The notes beneath the pieces are model-generated. The model saw only the letters and a list, made by a program, of their open reading frames with translations. It was not told the origin of the DNA and searched no databases. Positions 7,285 through 16,684 of a DNA stretch of 51,615 nucleotides are shown here, piece after piece. How positions within the stretch are numbered: position 1 is the first letter of the stretch; the number at the start of each line of letters is the position of its first letter. The stretch is from assembly GCA_022776445.1 (NCBI GenBank), contig JALFHZ010000037.1:1-51615 (forward strand). Direction: 5' to 3'. A program made the position numbers and the translations under genes. The stretch is from Lachnospiraceae bacterium. GTDB taxonomy: Bacteria; Bacillota; Clostridia; Lachnospirales; Lachnospiraceae.

Positions 7285-8265
7285 TTATTTCAGATTTAAT
7301 TTCGGCAGCACATCTTTATTTACCAGATTCGGCACTTTGCCATACTCAAAGTAATCAATGATATTTCTTCCTGCTGCAGCAACCATACCTGCTTTGTCTT
7401 CAATGGTACCGGTAGCCATGTGCGCAGTAACAACCACATTGCGCATATCCAGCAATTCCTGAGGAATATTCGGCTCATGCTCAAATACATCCAGTCCAAC
7501 ACCAGCGAGTTTGCCTGCCTGCAGATGTTTAATCAATGCCTGCTCATCAATGATCTGGCCACGTCCCTGATTGAACAGATAAGCGTCATCCTTCATCATA
7601 TTCAGAGTCTTCTCATTAATCATATGGAAAGACTCATCATTCAGAGGAGCATTGATAAATACTGCATCGGAAGTTCTCAGCAGTTCTTCCAGGCTAACCA
7701 GTTTTGCATCACCAAGGAAGCCTTCCAGCTCAGCACCTACAGAATGTCTGTTGTAGTAGATAATCTTCATACCAAATGCCAGCATACGTTTTGCAACGCC
7801 GCGACCGATTCTGCCCATGCCGATGATACCCAGAGTCTTTCCTCTCAGAGAATGTCCCAGGTTCGCAACAGGCCCCCACGGAAGCCCCGGAATGGTTCTC
7901 AGATTGTAGTTGGTCTGCGGAATATTTCTCATGGTACTTGCAATCAGAACTGCACCAAACTCTGCAGTCACTTCATCAACTGCATGCATATTTGCTACAA
8001 CAATTCCTTTCTCTGTTGCATAATTTAAATCCACATTATCATAGCCCTTACCGAATGTGCAGATAATCTTCAGTTCCGGCATTGCATCAATGACTTCTTT
8101 GTCTACTTTAAAGACCGGGCATACAATGGCCTCATAATCTTTAGCAATTTCAATGATTTCCTGACGCGGCTTTTTCTCCTTCGGACAGTAAATCTGATAG
8201 CCCAGATCCTGCATTTCTTTTAATCCGCTTTCAATCATCGGATGGGTAAATAATACTTTTCTCAT
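7285..8265 (-). CDS. D-isomer-specific 2-hydroxyacid dehydrogenase
   Basis: A 326-residue NAD(P)-dependent dehydrogenase of the 2-hydroxyacid/phosphoglycerate family. The Rossmann motif LGIIGMGRIG lies near residue 145. The catalytic set is present: arginine in FNQGRGQIIDE, glutamate in DVFEHEP and histidine in VVTAHMATGT. It would interconvert a 2-keto acid and a D-2-hydroxy acid; the natural substrate cannot be read from sequence. It is the last gene of the minus-strand operon that starts with the IolB-like gene, 50 bases after the TAXI binding protein, so it most likely acts on the transported acid or a product of it. Confidence 0.88.
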   Translation of the reverse strand: MRKVLFTHPMIESGLKEMQDLGYQIYCPKEKKPRQEIIEIAKDYEAIVCPVFKVDKEVIDAMPELKIICTFGKGYDNVDLNYATEKGIVVANMHAVDEVTAEFGAVLIASTMRNIPQTNYNLRTIPGLPWGPVANLGHSLRGKTLGIIGMGRIGRGVAKRMLAFGMKIIYYNRHSVGAELEGFLGDAKLVSLEELLRTSDAVFINAPLNDESFHMINEKTLNMMKDDAYLFNQGRGQIIDEQALIKHLQAGKLAGVGLDVFEHEPNIPQELLDMRNVVVTAHMATGTIEDKAGMVAAAGRNIIDYFEYGKVPNLVNKDVLPKLNLK

Positions 8266-8315
8266 ATCTGTTCTTCCTCCAAATGAAAATTAACTTTCAA
8301 TTTTGTTAAATGAAA

Positions 8316-9440
8316 TTAGTGCTCCCAGCCCTGTTCTTCGTAGTACTTGATTGCGCCTGGATGCAGAGCCATACCATTACGTCCCGGTTCACCAGATTTC
8401 TCCGGAACAAAGTATACGCCAAGAGCCGGAACCTGCTCTACCAGAGCCTCTTTATTCTCACAAATTGCTTTTACGATAGCATAAACAACTTCATCCGGCA
8501 AATCTTTGTTACATACTGCGGTAGAACACTGAAGTGCGGTCTTAAGCGGCTTAGTCTGTCCGTTCCAGCTTCCAGCCTCAATCTCAGATAATACATATCC
8601 GCATGCTTCCAGATTCTTCAGAGTCTCATCAGAAAGCTGAGCAAAATACATATTGGTGGTCATCGTAAGCTCAGATAATGCAGCCTGTCCCAGTCCAACA
8701 ACATCAAGACAAACATCTGCACGTCCTTCTTTCAGCAGATCTGCCATATCGTTCGGTGCAACCTGAGTAACTTCTCCACCCCATTTTCTGATATCATCAT
8801 AGGTGATGCCAAAGGTTCCTAAAAGTTTCTGGATACCCATCTCGCTTGCAGAACCCGGTGCTTTTGTAACTGCACGGAACGGAACTTTATTCTCGATCAA
8901 TTCTTCCAGTGTGGTATAACCGGTCTTCTTCTGGAAAGAATCCGTAAACATAATCAGGAAATGTGCATAGTCAGTACCTGCAAACATACCCAGAGTATTT
9001 TTCAGAGGTTCCATACCGCCATACTCACCGTTTACCAGCATTCTGTCAGTAACACTGATACCCTCACCAATGTCAGCCTGTCCCTCTTCTACCAGTAAGG
9101 TACCTGCCAGACCGCCGGAAGAAATCGGCAGAATCTCTAACTCCCAACCTTCCGGGAGATTCTGATTAATAACAGATGCGAACGCACTTACACGAACATA
9201 TCCGGTGGTACCAACAGACTGTGAGGCAAACGTAATTTTTCTCGGCTCTGCTGCCGGTGCTGCTGCCTCAGTCTTTTCCTCTGCTTTTTCTTCTGCCTTT
9301 GTCTCCGCCTTCGTTTCTGCCGGGGCTGCTGCCTCAGTCTTTGCAGGCTCTGCCGGTTTCTCAGAAGAACCACATCCGGTTACCATGCCTGATACCATTA
9401 CTGCTGCCATTGCCAGCGCTGCCAATTTTTTCAATCTCAT
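8316..9440 (-). CDS. TAXI family TRAP transporter substrate-binding lipoprotein
   Basis: A 374-residue exported lipoprotein. A signal peptide runs to the lipobox VTGC (cysteine about 23), followed by a low-complexity Ala/Glu/Lys/Thr linker (about 25-65) and the periplasmic-binding fold. ITFASQSVGTTGYVRVSAFA, SGGLAGTLLVEEGQADIG and VCNKDLPDEVVYAIVKAI are typical of the TAXI (TRAP-associated extracytoplasmic immunogenic) group. It would capture the substrate outside the cell and deliver it to the fused permease at 3880-5769, which is in the neighbouring operon. Splitting receptor and permease between operons is slightly unusual; the shared operator palindrome would co-ordinate them. Confidence 0.88.
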   Translation of the reverse strand: MRLKKLAALAMAAVMVSGMVTGCGSSEKPAEPAKTEAAAPAETKAETKAEEKAEEKTEAAAPAAEPRKITFASQSVGTTGYVRVSAFASVINQNLPEGWELEILPISSGGLAGTLLVEEGQADIGEGISVTDRMLVNGEYGGMEPLKNTLGMFAGTDYAHFLIMFTDSFQKKTGYTTLEELIENKVPFRAVTKAPGSASEMGIQKLLGTFGITYDDIRKWGGEVTQVAPNDMADLLKEGRADVCLDVVGLGQAALSELTMTTNMYFAQLSDETLKNLEACGYVLSEIEAGSWNGQTKPLKTALQCSTAVCNKDLPDEVVYAIVKAICENKEALVEQVPALGVYFVPEKSGEPGRNGMALHPGAIKYYEEQGWEH

Positions 9441-9467
9441 AAAACATCCTCCTCATTTTGTTTATTT

Positions 9468-9896
9468 TTACTTATTCATTTCGTGACGAATTGCATCTAC
9501 ACCCAATAAATAGCAATTAATTCCAAATCCACAGATCACACCTGTGCAGTTCTTTCCCGGGACAGTAGGCTCACCTGTTTTTAAAATATTCACAAGATGA
9601 ACTTCTACCGTTGGAATATCAACCGTCCCCAGCGTTACACGAATTGCGTGGCTGTACTGAGTAAATGGTCCCGGATTGATAATGATTCCATCATAAACTC
9701 CATCCGCTTCCTGGATCTTGTCAACAATCTCTCCCTCATGATTGCTCTGGAATGCATCTACCTGAATATCATATCCGGCAGCATATTCCTTCACTTTATC
9801 GACAATATAATCCAGTCCCTTTCCTCCATAAAGACTAGGATCCCTTTTGCCGATGCGGTTCAGATTTGCACCATTAATCAGCAGAATCTTTCCCAT
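9468..9896 (-). CDS. Type II 3-dehydroquinate dehydratase-like protein (AroQ fold)
   Basis: A 142-residue member of the dodecameric type II dehydroquinase family. INGANLNRIGKRDPSLYGG carries the lid tyrosine, FQSNHEGEIVD and the asparagine of INPGPFT are present, and EVHLVNI holds the general-acid histidine. Two features differ from biosynthetic AroQ: the usual HLSN serine is valine, and the arginine-rich REEFR-type lid helix is replaced by LKTGEPTVPGKN. These positions bind the substrate carboxylate, so the substrate may be altered. It is in a catabolic operon between an SDR and a TRAP receptor, not with shikimate genes. A catabolic quinate/dehydroquinate role or a related hydroxyacid dehydration are both possible. 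Confidence 0.75.
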   Translation of the reverse strand: MGKILLINGANLNRIGKRDPSLYGGKGLDYIVDKVKEYAAGYDIQVDAFQSNHEGEIVDKIQEADGVYDGIIINPGPFTQYSHAIRVTLGTVDIPTVEVHLVNILKTGEPTVPGKNCTGVICGFGINCYLLGVDAIRHEMNK

Positions 9897-9925
9897 GTTT
9901 TCTCCTCCTCTTTTTATTTTTATCC

Positions 9926-10681
9926 CTATCTTCCCAAGTATCCGCCATCTACAGTGATAATTGCACCATTCAGATAATCAGATGCCTTAGAAGCTAAAAA
10001 TACGACCGGACCTTTCATATCTTCCGGAGTTCCCCATCTTCCCTGAGGAATTCTCTTTAAAATCTCATCATTTCTGCCTGCGTCATTCATAATTGCAGTA
10101 TTCATAACGGTTGCCATATAACCGGGAGCAAGTGCATTGACATTAATATTCTTGCCAGCCCATTCATTTGCAAATGCCTTCGTAATCTGTGCAACACCAC
10201 CCTTACTTGCTGCATAAGCCGGAACCGTATAACCACCAAAATAACTCAGCATAGAAGCAATGTTGATGATTTTTCCTCCACCGTTTTTCAGATAGTGCTG
10301 TGCAGCCAGCTGACAGAGACGGAATACAGAAGTCAGATTGATGTTAATTACAAAATCCCAATCCTCTTTCGGGAATTCTTCACTCTTATGACGTTTCTGA
10401 ACACCTGCTGCATTTACAATGATATCCAGACCATTCATTGCAGCAACACTTTCATGGAATGCATTCACCAGAGATTCCTCATCTCCCAGATTTGCAATGA
10501 TTCCATGACATTTGAACCCTCTGTCATTAAATTCTTTTACAACTTCCGGCGTTTTTGGCGATATATCAATAATCGTAACTTCCGCACCGTTCTCCATCAG
10601 ACCTTCTGCCATTCCATGTGCAAGTCCCTGAGCTGCTCCGGTAACAATTGCTTTCTTACCTGTAATATCAAACATATTCAT
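9926..10681 (-). CDS. KduD-like short-chain dehydrogenase/reductase
   Basis: A 251-residue classical SDR. The cofactor motif TGAAQGLAHGMA lies near residue 15, NAAGVQ follows, then the serine in IINIASM, catalytic YAASK near 157 and the PGYMAT loop. Overall it resembles gluconate 5-dehydrogenase and 2-deoxy-3-keto-gluconate (KduD) dehydrogenases, which oxidise or reduce a C5 hydroxyl or keto group of sugar acids. I chose ATG 10681 (MNMFDITGKK), nine bases after GGGAGG; the track start at 10780 adds 33 unrelated residues that overlap the upstream gene. Neighbours: the IolB-like isomerase upstream and the AroQ-like gene downstream, all co-directional. Confidence 0.85.
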   Translation of the reverse strand: MNMFDITGKKAIVTGAAQGLAHGMAEGLMENGAEVTIIDISPKTPEVVKEFNDRGFKCHGIIANLGDEESLVNAFHESVAAMNGLDIIVNAAGVQKRHKSEEFPKEDWDFVININLTSVFRLCQLAAQHYLKNGGGKIINIASMLSYFGGYTVPAYAASKGGVAQITKAFANEWAGKNINVNALAPGYMATVMNTAIMNDAGRNDEILKRIPQGRWGTPEDMKGPVVFLASKASDYLNGAIITVDGGYLGR

Positions 10682-10724
10682 CTGACATGTCCTCCCTTCT
10701 GAATTTCCCGTACCGCTGGCTTGA

Positions 10725-11525
10725 TCAGGTATTTTCATAAACCGGATCAAGTACTGCCAGATCATAACGTCTGCTGGCATGTGAATGTGCCGCTAAAACC
10801 CATAAATAGGTGTTCTGCGTTCCCGGGGATGCAACCGTCGGATGATAACCAACCGGTGCCAGAATCATGCTTCCGCTTCTCACTGTATGAGCAACGATAT
10901 CTTCAACTTCCCCACTCTTTAAATAGCTCACATGGAAACCAAATTTCGGAGCATCCATGTCAAAATAGCAATATACTTCCTCCAGATCCTTCTCATGCTG
11001 ATGTGGCGGCCAGCTGGTCCACGCACCATTGCCGCCCCAGGTAAGACCACATAACAATCTTGATGATTCCATCTCTGGGTTCAGGGTAAAGAATACTTCT
11101 CTCTGCCCTACTCCATGTCCATGAATCTGATGAATTTCTCCTAATGGAAGATCTTTATCAAATTTACGAACAAACGGCTTTCCGTATCCCTCACAAACAG
11201 CTGCACCAATATAGAAGATGCAGTCATCCAGAGCTTCAATTGCAACAGTCATCCCACCTGTGATATAGAAAGAATCTAATTTTACCAGTTCTTCCTCAAA
11301 TGCACTACAGGAAACTTTTGCCATTCCCTTCAACAGTACCGGATTCATCTCCAGTTCTCCGGATTCCAGTTCAAATTTACTGCCCTTATTCAGATTCAGA
11401 CGATAAATATGAGCAACCTTGCAGTCCTGTACTCCCGGCTGAATGCATTTATGAAGACCTTCTGTATCTGGTGAGGTAATATTCCAACCTTCCATTCTTT
11501 TCTTGTTTTCCTGATTCGAAATCAT
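10725..11525 (-). CDS. IolB/KduI-type isomerase (5-deoxy-glucuronate isomerase family)
   Basis: A 266-residue double cupin. The metal-binding cupin motif is in PPHQHEKDLEEVYCY and a further histidine in GYHPTVASPG; the closing NTYLWVLAAHS is typical of IolB. IolB isomerises 5-deoxy-glucuronate in inositol catabolism, and KduI does a matching step on 4-deoxy uronates. No other inositol (iol) genes are present, while a KduD-like SDR is the next gene, so a uronate or sugar-acid isomerase is more likely. The start is ATG 11525, after GGAAGGTGG; the track start at 11543 precedes that ribosome binding site. It is the first gene of the five-gene operon. Confidence 0.8.
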   Translation of the reverse strand: MISNQENKKRMEGWNITSPDTEGLHKCIQPGVQDCKVAHIYRLNLNKGSKFELESGELEMNPVLLKGMAKVSCSAFEEELVKLDSFYITGGMTVAIEALDDCIFYIGAAVCEGYGKPFVRKFDKDLPLGEIHQIHGHGVGQREVFFTLNPEMESSRLLCGLTWGGNGAWTSWPPHQHEKDLEEVYCYFDMDAPKFGFHVSYLKSGEVEDIVAHTVRSGSMILAPVGYHPTVASPGTQNTYLWVLAAHSHASRRYDLAVLDPVYENT

Positions 11526-11595
11526 ACAGACCACCTTCCGCATTATAATTTTTGACTAATTTTTTGATATTTTCTTCACATCTGTTGTTAAAAAC

Positions 11596-11624
11596 ATCAT
11601 ATCACAAAAACCTAAATAATTCAA
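11596..11624 (-). promoter_or_regulatory. Promoter of the iolB-like operon
   Basis: TTGAAT, 17 bases, TATGAT on the minus strand, about 70 bases before the first gene. The ATAAAATTTTAT palindrome abuts the -35 on its upstream side. Confidence 0.55.
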
Positions 11625-11625
11625 T

Positions 11626-11637
11626 ATAAAATTTTAT
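11626..11637. promoter_or_regulatory. Palindromic operator candidate, site 3
   Basis: ATAAAATTTTAT, a perfect 12-bp palindrome directly upstream of the iolB-like promoter and identical to the core of the two sites in the 5.8-kb divergent region. I saw no other copy in the window. Confidence 0.5.
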
Positions 11638-11733
11638 TTTATCCTAATTGTATTTTATAAATGTTTTAATTAGATTTTTGCATATAAAAACAGCAACTTT
11701 ACTCTCCCAAAAACAGCTCCAAAATTCAAAGCC

Positions 11734-11934
11734 ATGTATCAGGATATCTACGAATTATGTTTAAATACAGAGAAGGTAATGCAGATGTATTCCAAAGAAT
11801 TACAGATGTTGGACGAAAATACCGTCCACTACATGATTAATGAATTGCAGTCAGAACGAGGTAAAGCGAAAGAACAGGAACGCATCCGCAGGCTGGAAGC
11901 CCAGTTCCGAGCCCACGGCATCATTCCCGACTGA
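11734..11934 (+). pseudogene. C-terminal remnant resembling Rpn/PD-(D/E)XK nuclease-transposase family
   Basis: A 66-codon open frame (MYQDIYELCLNTEKVMQMYSK) with a coiled, charged tail. It resembles the C-terminal region of Rpn-type recombination-promoting nuclease/putative transposase proteins from Clostridia, in which a similar helix precedes a Gln/Lys-rich tail. No ribosome binding site precedes the ATG, and the frame stays open a few codons upstream (TLPKTAPKFKA) without a nuclease domain. I read it as the eroded 3' end of such a gene. A real small protein cannot be excluded, and the family match is from memory. Confidence 0.4.
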
Positions 11935-11976
11935 TCCCAGTTCTGCAAAACGCAAAACGGAAGTATTTCCTTTACG

Positions 11977-12672
11977 TCACACTCGCAGCATCCGATATCC
12001 GATTCCTACATGCGTTTGAATATACTGCGGGGCAGACGGATCTTTTTCAATCTTCTTTCTTAAAGTAGCCATAAACACCCTCAGAGAGGCCACATCATTG
12101 TCCCAGGAGCTGCCCCAGACTTCTTTTGTAATATAAGAATGCGTCAGCACCTTGCCCACGTTTTTCGCCAGAAGGCAGAGAAGCTTATACTCGATCGGAG
12201 TCAGATGCAGCTGAGTGTCCTTCAAATAAACACAACAGGATGCATAATCAATCCGCAGATCACCATTTTCAAAAATCGTTGTCTCTGCCTCACAGCCGGC
12301 TGAATAACTCAGTCTGCGGAAGGTTACGCGCAGGCGCGCCAGCAGTTCTTCCACAGAAAACGGTTTTGTCAGATAATCATCTGCCCCAGCATCCAGTGCC
12401 TCGATCTTATCCGTCTCCTCACTGCGTGCACTGATGACAATAATCGGTATCGTCGACCAGGACCGCACTTTCTTTATTACTTCCACGCCATCCATATCCG
12501 GCAATCCCAGATCCAGCAGCATGACCTCCGGATTGTGAGATGCCACGGCCATAACCGCAGCCTCTCCACTCTGAACCGCCTGATATTTATAATTCTGCAT
12601 CGCCAGCGTCGTTGTAATCAGATTGCTGATCGCCGCATCGTCCTCGACAACAAGAACCAATGGTTTATTCAC
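11977..12672 (-). CDS. kdpE: KdpE-type response regulator
   Basis: A 231-residue OmpR/PhoB-class regulator. The receiver domain (1-120) has the acidic pair VVEDD, the phospho-acceptor aspartate in LLDLGLPDMDG, the threonine/serine switch IVISAR and lysine in TKPF. The DNA-binding winged helix (130-228) has LTPIEYKLLCLLAKNVGKVL and HVGIGYRM. Sequence and gene pairing match KdpE, the potassium-limitation regulator. Its start overlaps the 3' end of kdpD by eight bases, so translation is probably coupled. No kdpFABC genes are in the window, so its targets are unknown; 11-bp tandem repeats at 14711-14762 are candidate binding sites. Confidence 0.9.
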   Translation of the reverse strand: MNKPLVLVVEDDAAISNLITTTLAMQNYKYQAVQSGEAAVMAVASHNPEVMLLDLGLPDMDGVEVIKKVRSWSTIPIIVISARSEETDKIEALDAGADDYLTKPFSVEELLARLRVTFRRLSYSAGCEAETTIFENGDLRIDYASCCVYLKDTQLHLTPIEYKLLCLLAKNVGKVLTHSYITKEVWGSSWDNDVASLRVFMATLRKKIEKDPSAPQYIQTHVGIGYRMLRV

Positions 12673-14632
12673 GTAATGTTACCTCCTCTTCCGGCAAAGT
12701 GAACCGGAACACCGCACCTCTCGGCTTGTTATCCCGCACTTCAATCATCCCACCATGTGCCGTTATAATTGATTTACAAAGAGACAGCCCCAGCCCAAGA
12801 CTTCTGCGGCTGTCTACCACACCATGCCCCGCTACATAAAACCGGTCAAAAATCTGAGGTTTTTCCTCATCCGAAATTCCGTTACCATTATCCGCAATTT
12901 CCACAGACACCATACCATTCTGACGAAAAGCCGATATTCTTATCTCTGATCCCGGCGGTGTATATTTGACCGCATTATCTACGATATTGCTGATCACCTG
13001 CATGATCAGACGCGCATCTGCCTTCACAAGGAGAAAATCTTCCGATGGTGTCAGAATAATTTTATGATCTTTTTTGCGAAGATTTACATGCTGCAGCGCC
13101 TCCTGGATCATCTCGTCAATCAATTCTGTCGATTTATGCAGCTTTACGGTTCCATCCTCTATTTTCGTCACGGAGAGCAGATTTTCCACAAGATTGATCA
13201 GCCAGAGCGAATCATCATAAATATTCGCGTACAGCTTTTTGCGATTCTCCCCATCCATGCCGTCTGGATTGGCCAGGAGAACACCTGCATTGCCGGAAAT
13301 GGACGTAAGCGGCGTCCGCAGGTCATGAGAAATCGACCGGAGCAGATTGGCACGAAGCTGCTCGTTTTTGGCAAGAAGAGCACTCTTTTCACGCTCCCTC
13401 AGAGCGGTCTCTTTTTCCAGTGCCAGTGCACACTCACCCAGAATAGACAAGGTAATGCTGTTCTCAAAGGTTTCCAACGGTTCACCGGAAATCGGAATTC
13501 CGATTACGCCCTGCGCCCGATCTCCGGTGCGGATCGCCAGATACAGGCATCGTGCATCATTTCTCACATCCGTTGTCGCTCCCGCATGACGATTGTGCCG
13601 CAGCACCCACTCCGCAACCTCCCGCTCCGAGGCTGTGAGATAATCTTCCTTTCCATACTTCGGATTCTTCTCTCCATTCTCACAGAAAAAAATCACCGCT
13701 TCCTGCAGCTGCCCCTTTTCCACCGGATAATAAATAATATCCCGCCGCAAAAGCTTCATCAGCTGACCGGCAACCACCGACACCATCTCCTGACGATCAC
13801 TCTTCTGCTGAATCATCTGATTGGTTTCCAGCAGAATCTTGGTACGATATGCAGCCTCCGAAGCCTGCGCCATCTGCTGCTTCATACGTCCGGCCAGCGT
13901 ACTGGTGATAAAAGCGGCCAGCAGCATGGTCAGAAATGTAACCGGATAATCATCACTGTATGCTTTCAATGTAAAATACGGTACCGTAAAGAAATAGTTG
14001 AATGCCAGTACACTGACCATCGACATGACCAGACTGTACAGCATCCGTGACGTTACGGCCGCTGTCAAAAGCACACAGATAATATAAATCATGACAATAT
14101 TAGAGTCCGACATGTTCATATAGCGGAAAATCCCGCCTACCGCCGTCGCCGCCATCAAAAGCAGCAAGCTTTTGATCATATCATCCGGACGGAACAACCG
14201 GTCCGCCTGATAGAGTTTCCGAATTCGATAATTTGACACATCCCGATCCGGAATAATATGAATATCCAGATCCGGTGCCAGGTTAATCAGACGTTCTACC
14301 AGCGGAGGTTTGCTCCAGATGTACTTTCTTCGCATATTGCTTCTGCCCATCACAATTTTGGTCGCTCCGGACAGTCTGGCATACTCCGCAATCTGAAACG
14401 GAATATCACTTCCGTACACGGTCTCCACGGTAGCGCCCAGATGCTCCGCCAACAATGTATTTTCCCGCAGCCGGGCCTTATTCTCTTCACTCATGACTTT
14501 ATAATCCGGTGTTTCCACATACAGTGCGGTCAATGTTCCGTCATATGCTTTTGCCATCTGTGCCGCTACCCGGATAATTTTCCCGTTCGTAGGTGAAGAC
14601 GAAAGACAAACCAGAATATGTGTTTCTGACAT
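12665..14632 (-). CDS. kdpD: KdpD-type sensor kinase lacking the N-terminal KdpD domain
   Basis: A 655-residue sensor histidine kinase. Order: a universal-stress-protein domain (1-125, with GRSNMRRKYIWSKPP), four closely spaced membrane helices of the DUF4118 type (about 155-250), a GAF-like region (about 275-410) and the kinase core. The core has the H-box SISHDLRTPLTSISG, N-box NIVDNAVKYTP and G-boxes ADNGNGIS and GLGLSLC. Classical KdpD is about 900 residues with an N-terminal Walker-type KdpD domain; that part is absent and the protein starts at the USP domain. The upstream bases hold a ribosome binding site, so this looks like a natural short form, not a break. It is co-transcribed with kdpE. 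Confidence 0.88.
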   Translation of the reverse strand: MSETHILVCLSSSPTNGKIIRVAAQMAKAYDGTLTALYVETPDYKVMSEENKARLRENTLLAEHLGATVETVYGSDIPFQIAEYARLSGATKIVMGRSNMRRKYIWSKPPLVERLINLAPDLDIHIIPDRDVSNYRIRKLYQADRLFRPDDMIKSLLLLMAATAVGGIFRYMNMSDSNIVMIYIICVLLTAAVTSRMLYSLVMSMVSVLAFNYFFTVPYFTLKAYSDDYPVTFLTMLLAAFITSTLAGRMKQQMAQASEAAYRTKILLETNQMIQQKSDRQEMVSVVAGQLMKLLRRDIIYYPVEKGQLQEAVIFFCENGEKNPKYGKEDYLTASEREVAEWVLRHNRHAGATTDVRNDARCLYLAIRTGDRAQGVIGIPISGEPLETFENSITLSILGECALALEKETALREREKSALLAKNEQLRANLLRSISHDLRTPLTSISGNAGVLLANPDGMDGENRKKLYANIYDDSLWLINLVENLLSVTKIEDGTVKLHKSTELIDEMIQEALQHVNLRKKDHKIILTPSEDFLLVKADARLIMQVISNIVDNAVKYTPPGSEIRISAFRQNGMVSVEIADNGNGISDEEKPQIFDRFYVAGHGVVDSRRSLGLGLSLCKSIITAHGGMIEVRDNKPRGAVFRFTLPEEEVTLRE

Positions 14633-14710
14633 ATTCCTCTCTCCCTTCCTCTTTGTGTATCCAGTATAACATATCTTTCGCTTCCTGTTTTCGATTGCAT
14701 GGAAAAATAA

Positions 14711-14762
14711 GCATTAAGATTGCATTAAGATTTGACCGGTTTAATATTATCTTAATATTATC
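14711..14762. promoter_or_regulatory. Two 11-bp tandem direct repeats (OmpR-family operator candidate)
   Basis: GCATTAAGATT occurs twice head to tail at 14711-14732, and TTAATATTATC twice at 14741-14762, all perfect. An 11-bp period places both copies on one face of the helix, as in PhoB/KdpE-class sites. The block lies between divergent kdpD and the small membrane protein gene. A TATAAT at 14799-14804 without a clear -35 follows, as expected of an activator-dependent promoter. Confidence 0.5.
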
Positions 14763-14836
14763 GCTCAAACCCCAATCCCATCCTTATGTGATATTCGATA
14801 TAATATAAGTACAAAAACGGAAAGGAGGTACCCGAT

Positions 14837-15031
14837 ATGACTGCTGTATTAATCATTCTTGCTTTAGCCGGAATCTTTTTCTTCTGCTATCATATGATTG
14901 GAAATCTGGATCACTTCCTCAAATCATCCAGAAAACCCATGACCTCCACTGAGAAGTCAGACCGTTTTCAGGATGATGAAGCTGTGCTTTATCAGACCGC
15001 TTTTGATTCCATTATGAATCAAAAGAATTGA
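14837..15031 (+). CDS. Small single-pass membrane protein, unknown function
   Basis: A 64-residue protein with one N-terminal transmembrane helix (about 3-22, VLIILALAGIFFFCYHMIG) and a hydrophilic, acidic cytoplasmic tail ending DEAVLYQTAFDSIMNQKN. I do not recognise a family. Translation is well supported by a consensus AAAGGAGGT eight bases before the ATG, and a strong terminator follows. It is divergent from kdpDE across a region with 11-bp tandem repeats, so it could be a KdpE target, but this is inference. It is not obviously KdpF, which is shorter and lacks such a tail. Confidence 0.7.
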   Translation: MTAVLIILALAGIFFFCYHMIGNLDHFLKSSRKPMTSTEKSDRFQDDEAVLYQTAFDSIMNQKN

Positions 15032-15050
15032 GCTTTTCCCACTTATTAAA

Positions 15051-15096
15051 AAAATCCGCAGACGAGCCTTACCAACTCGTCCGCGGATTTCTTTTT
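15051..15096. terminator. Bidirectional terminator between the small membrane protein gene and gdhA
   Basis: Stem AAATCCGCAGACGAG with CTCGTCCGCGGATTT, one mismatch, flanked by a T-run on the plus side and an A-run that serves the minus strand. Confidence 0.85.
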
Positions 15097-15115
15097 GCAT
15101 ATTATAAGGATTTTA

Positions 15116-16480
<1,365 letters not shown>

Positions 16481-16506
16481 TTACATACAACATACTTTCT
16501 TTCCCG

Positions 16507-16554
16507 AAAAAAGACAAAGAGGCCCTGCCACCCGGCAGAGCCCCATTGCTCTTT
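16507..16554 (-). promoter_or_regulatory. Terminator-like leader hairpin before gdhA (attenuator candidate)
   Basis: In the RNA sense, GGCTCTGCC-GGGT-GGCAGGGCC with outer AAAGAG/CTCTTT pairs, followed by GTCTTTTTT. It lies between the gdhA promoter and start codon, so it would stop transcription before the gene unless regulated. I do not recognise a known riboswitch. Confidence 0.6.
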
Positions 16555-16569
16555 ACGCTTCCGAAAAAA

Positions 16570-16598
16570 ATTATAGCAATTCAGCATAGTAAAGTCAA
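16570..16598 (-). promoter_or_regulatory. gdhA promoter
   Basis: TTGACT, 17 bases, TATAAT on the minus strand. The predicted leader is about 110 bases long. Confidence 0.75.
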
Positions 16599-16684
16599 GA
16601 AGTTAATATACTAAATTAATATGCCGGAAATTCATGGCAGATATGGATATAAATTATAATTATTGAAGGCAGTGCTTTTGTATT

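Noticed and set aside
9205-9486. Ala/Ser/Phe-rich plus-strand frame
   Set aside because: It is the shadow of the low-complexity linker and signal peptide of the TAXI binding protein.
11977-14632. A complete Kdp potassium pump locus
   Set aside because: Only the two-component genes are present; no kdpA, kdpB or kdpC sequence was found nearby.
16507-16554. Glutamine or other known riboswitch before gdhA
   Set aside because: I could not match the leader to the conserved core of any riboswitch I know; only a simple hairpin is supported.
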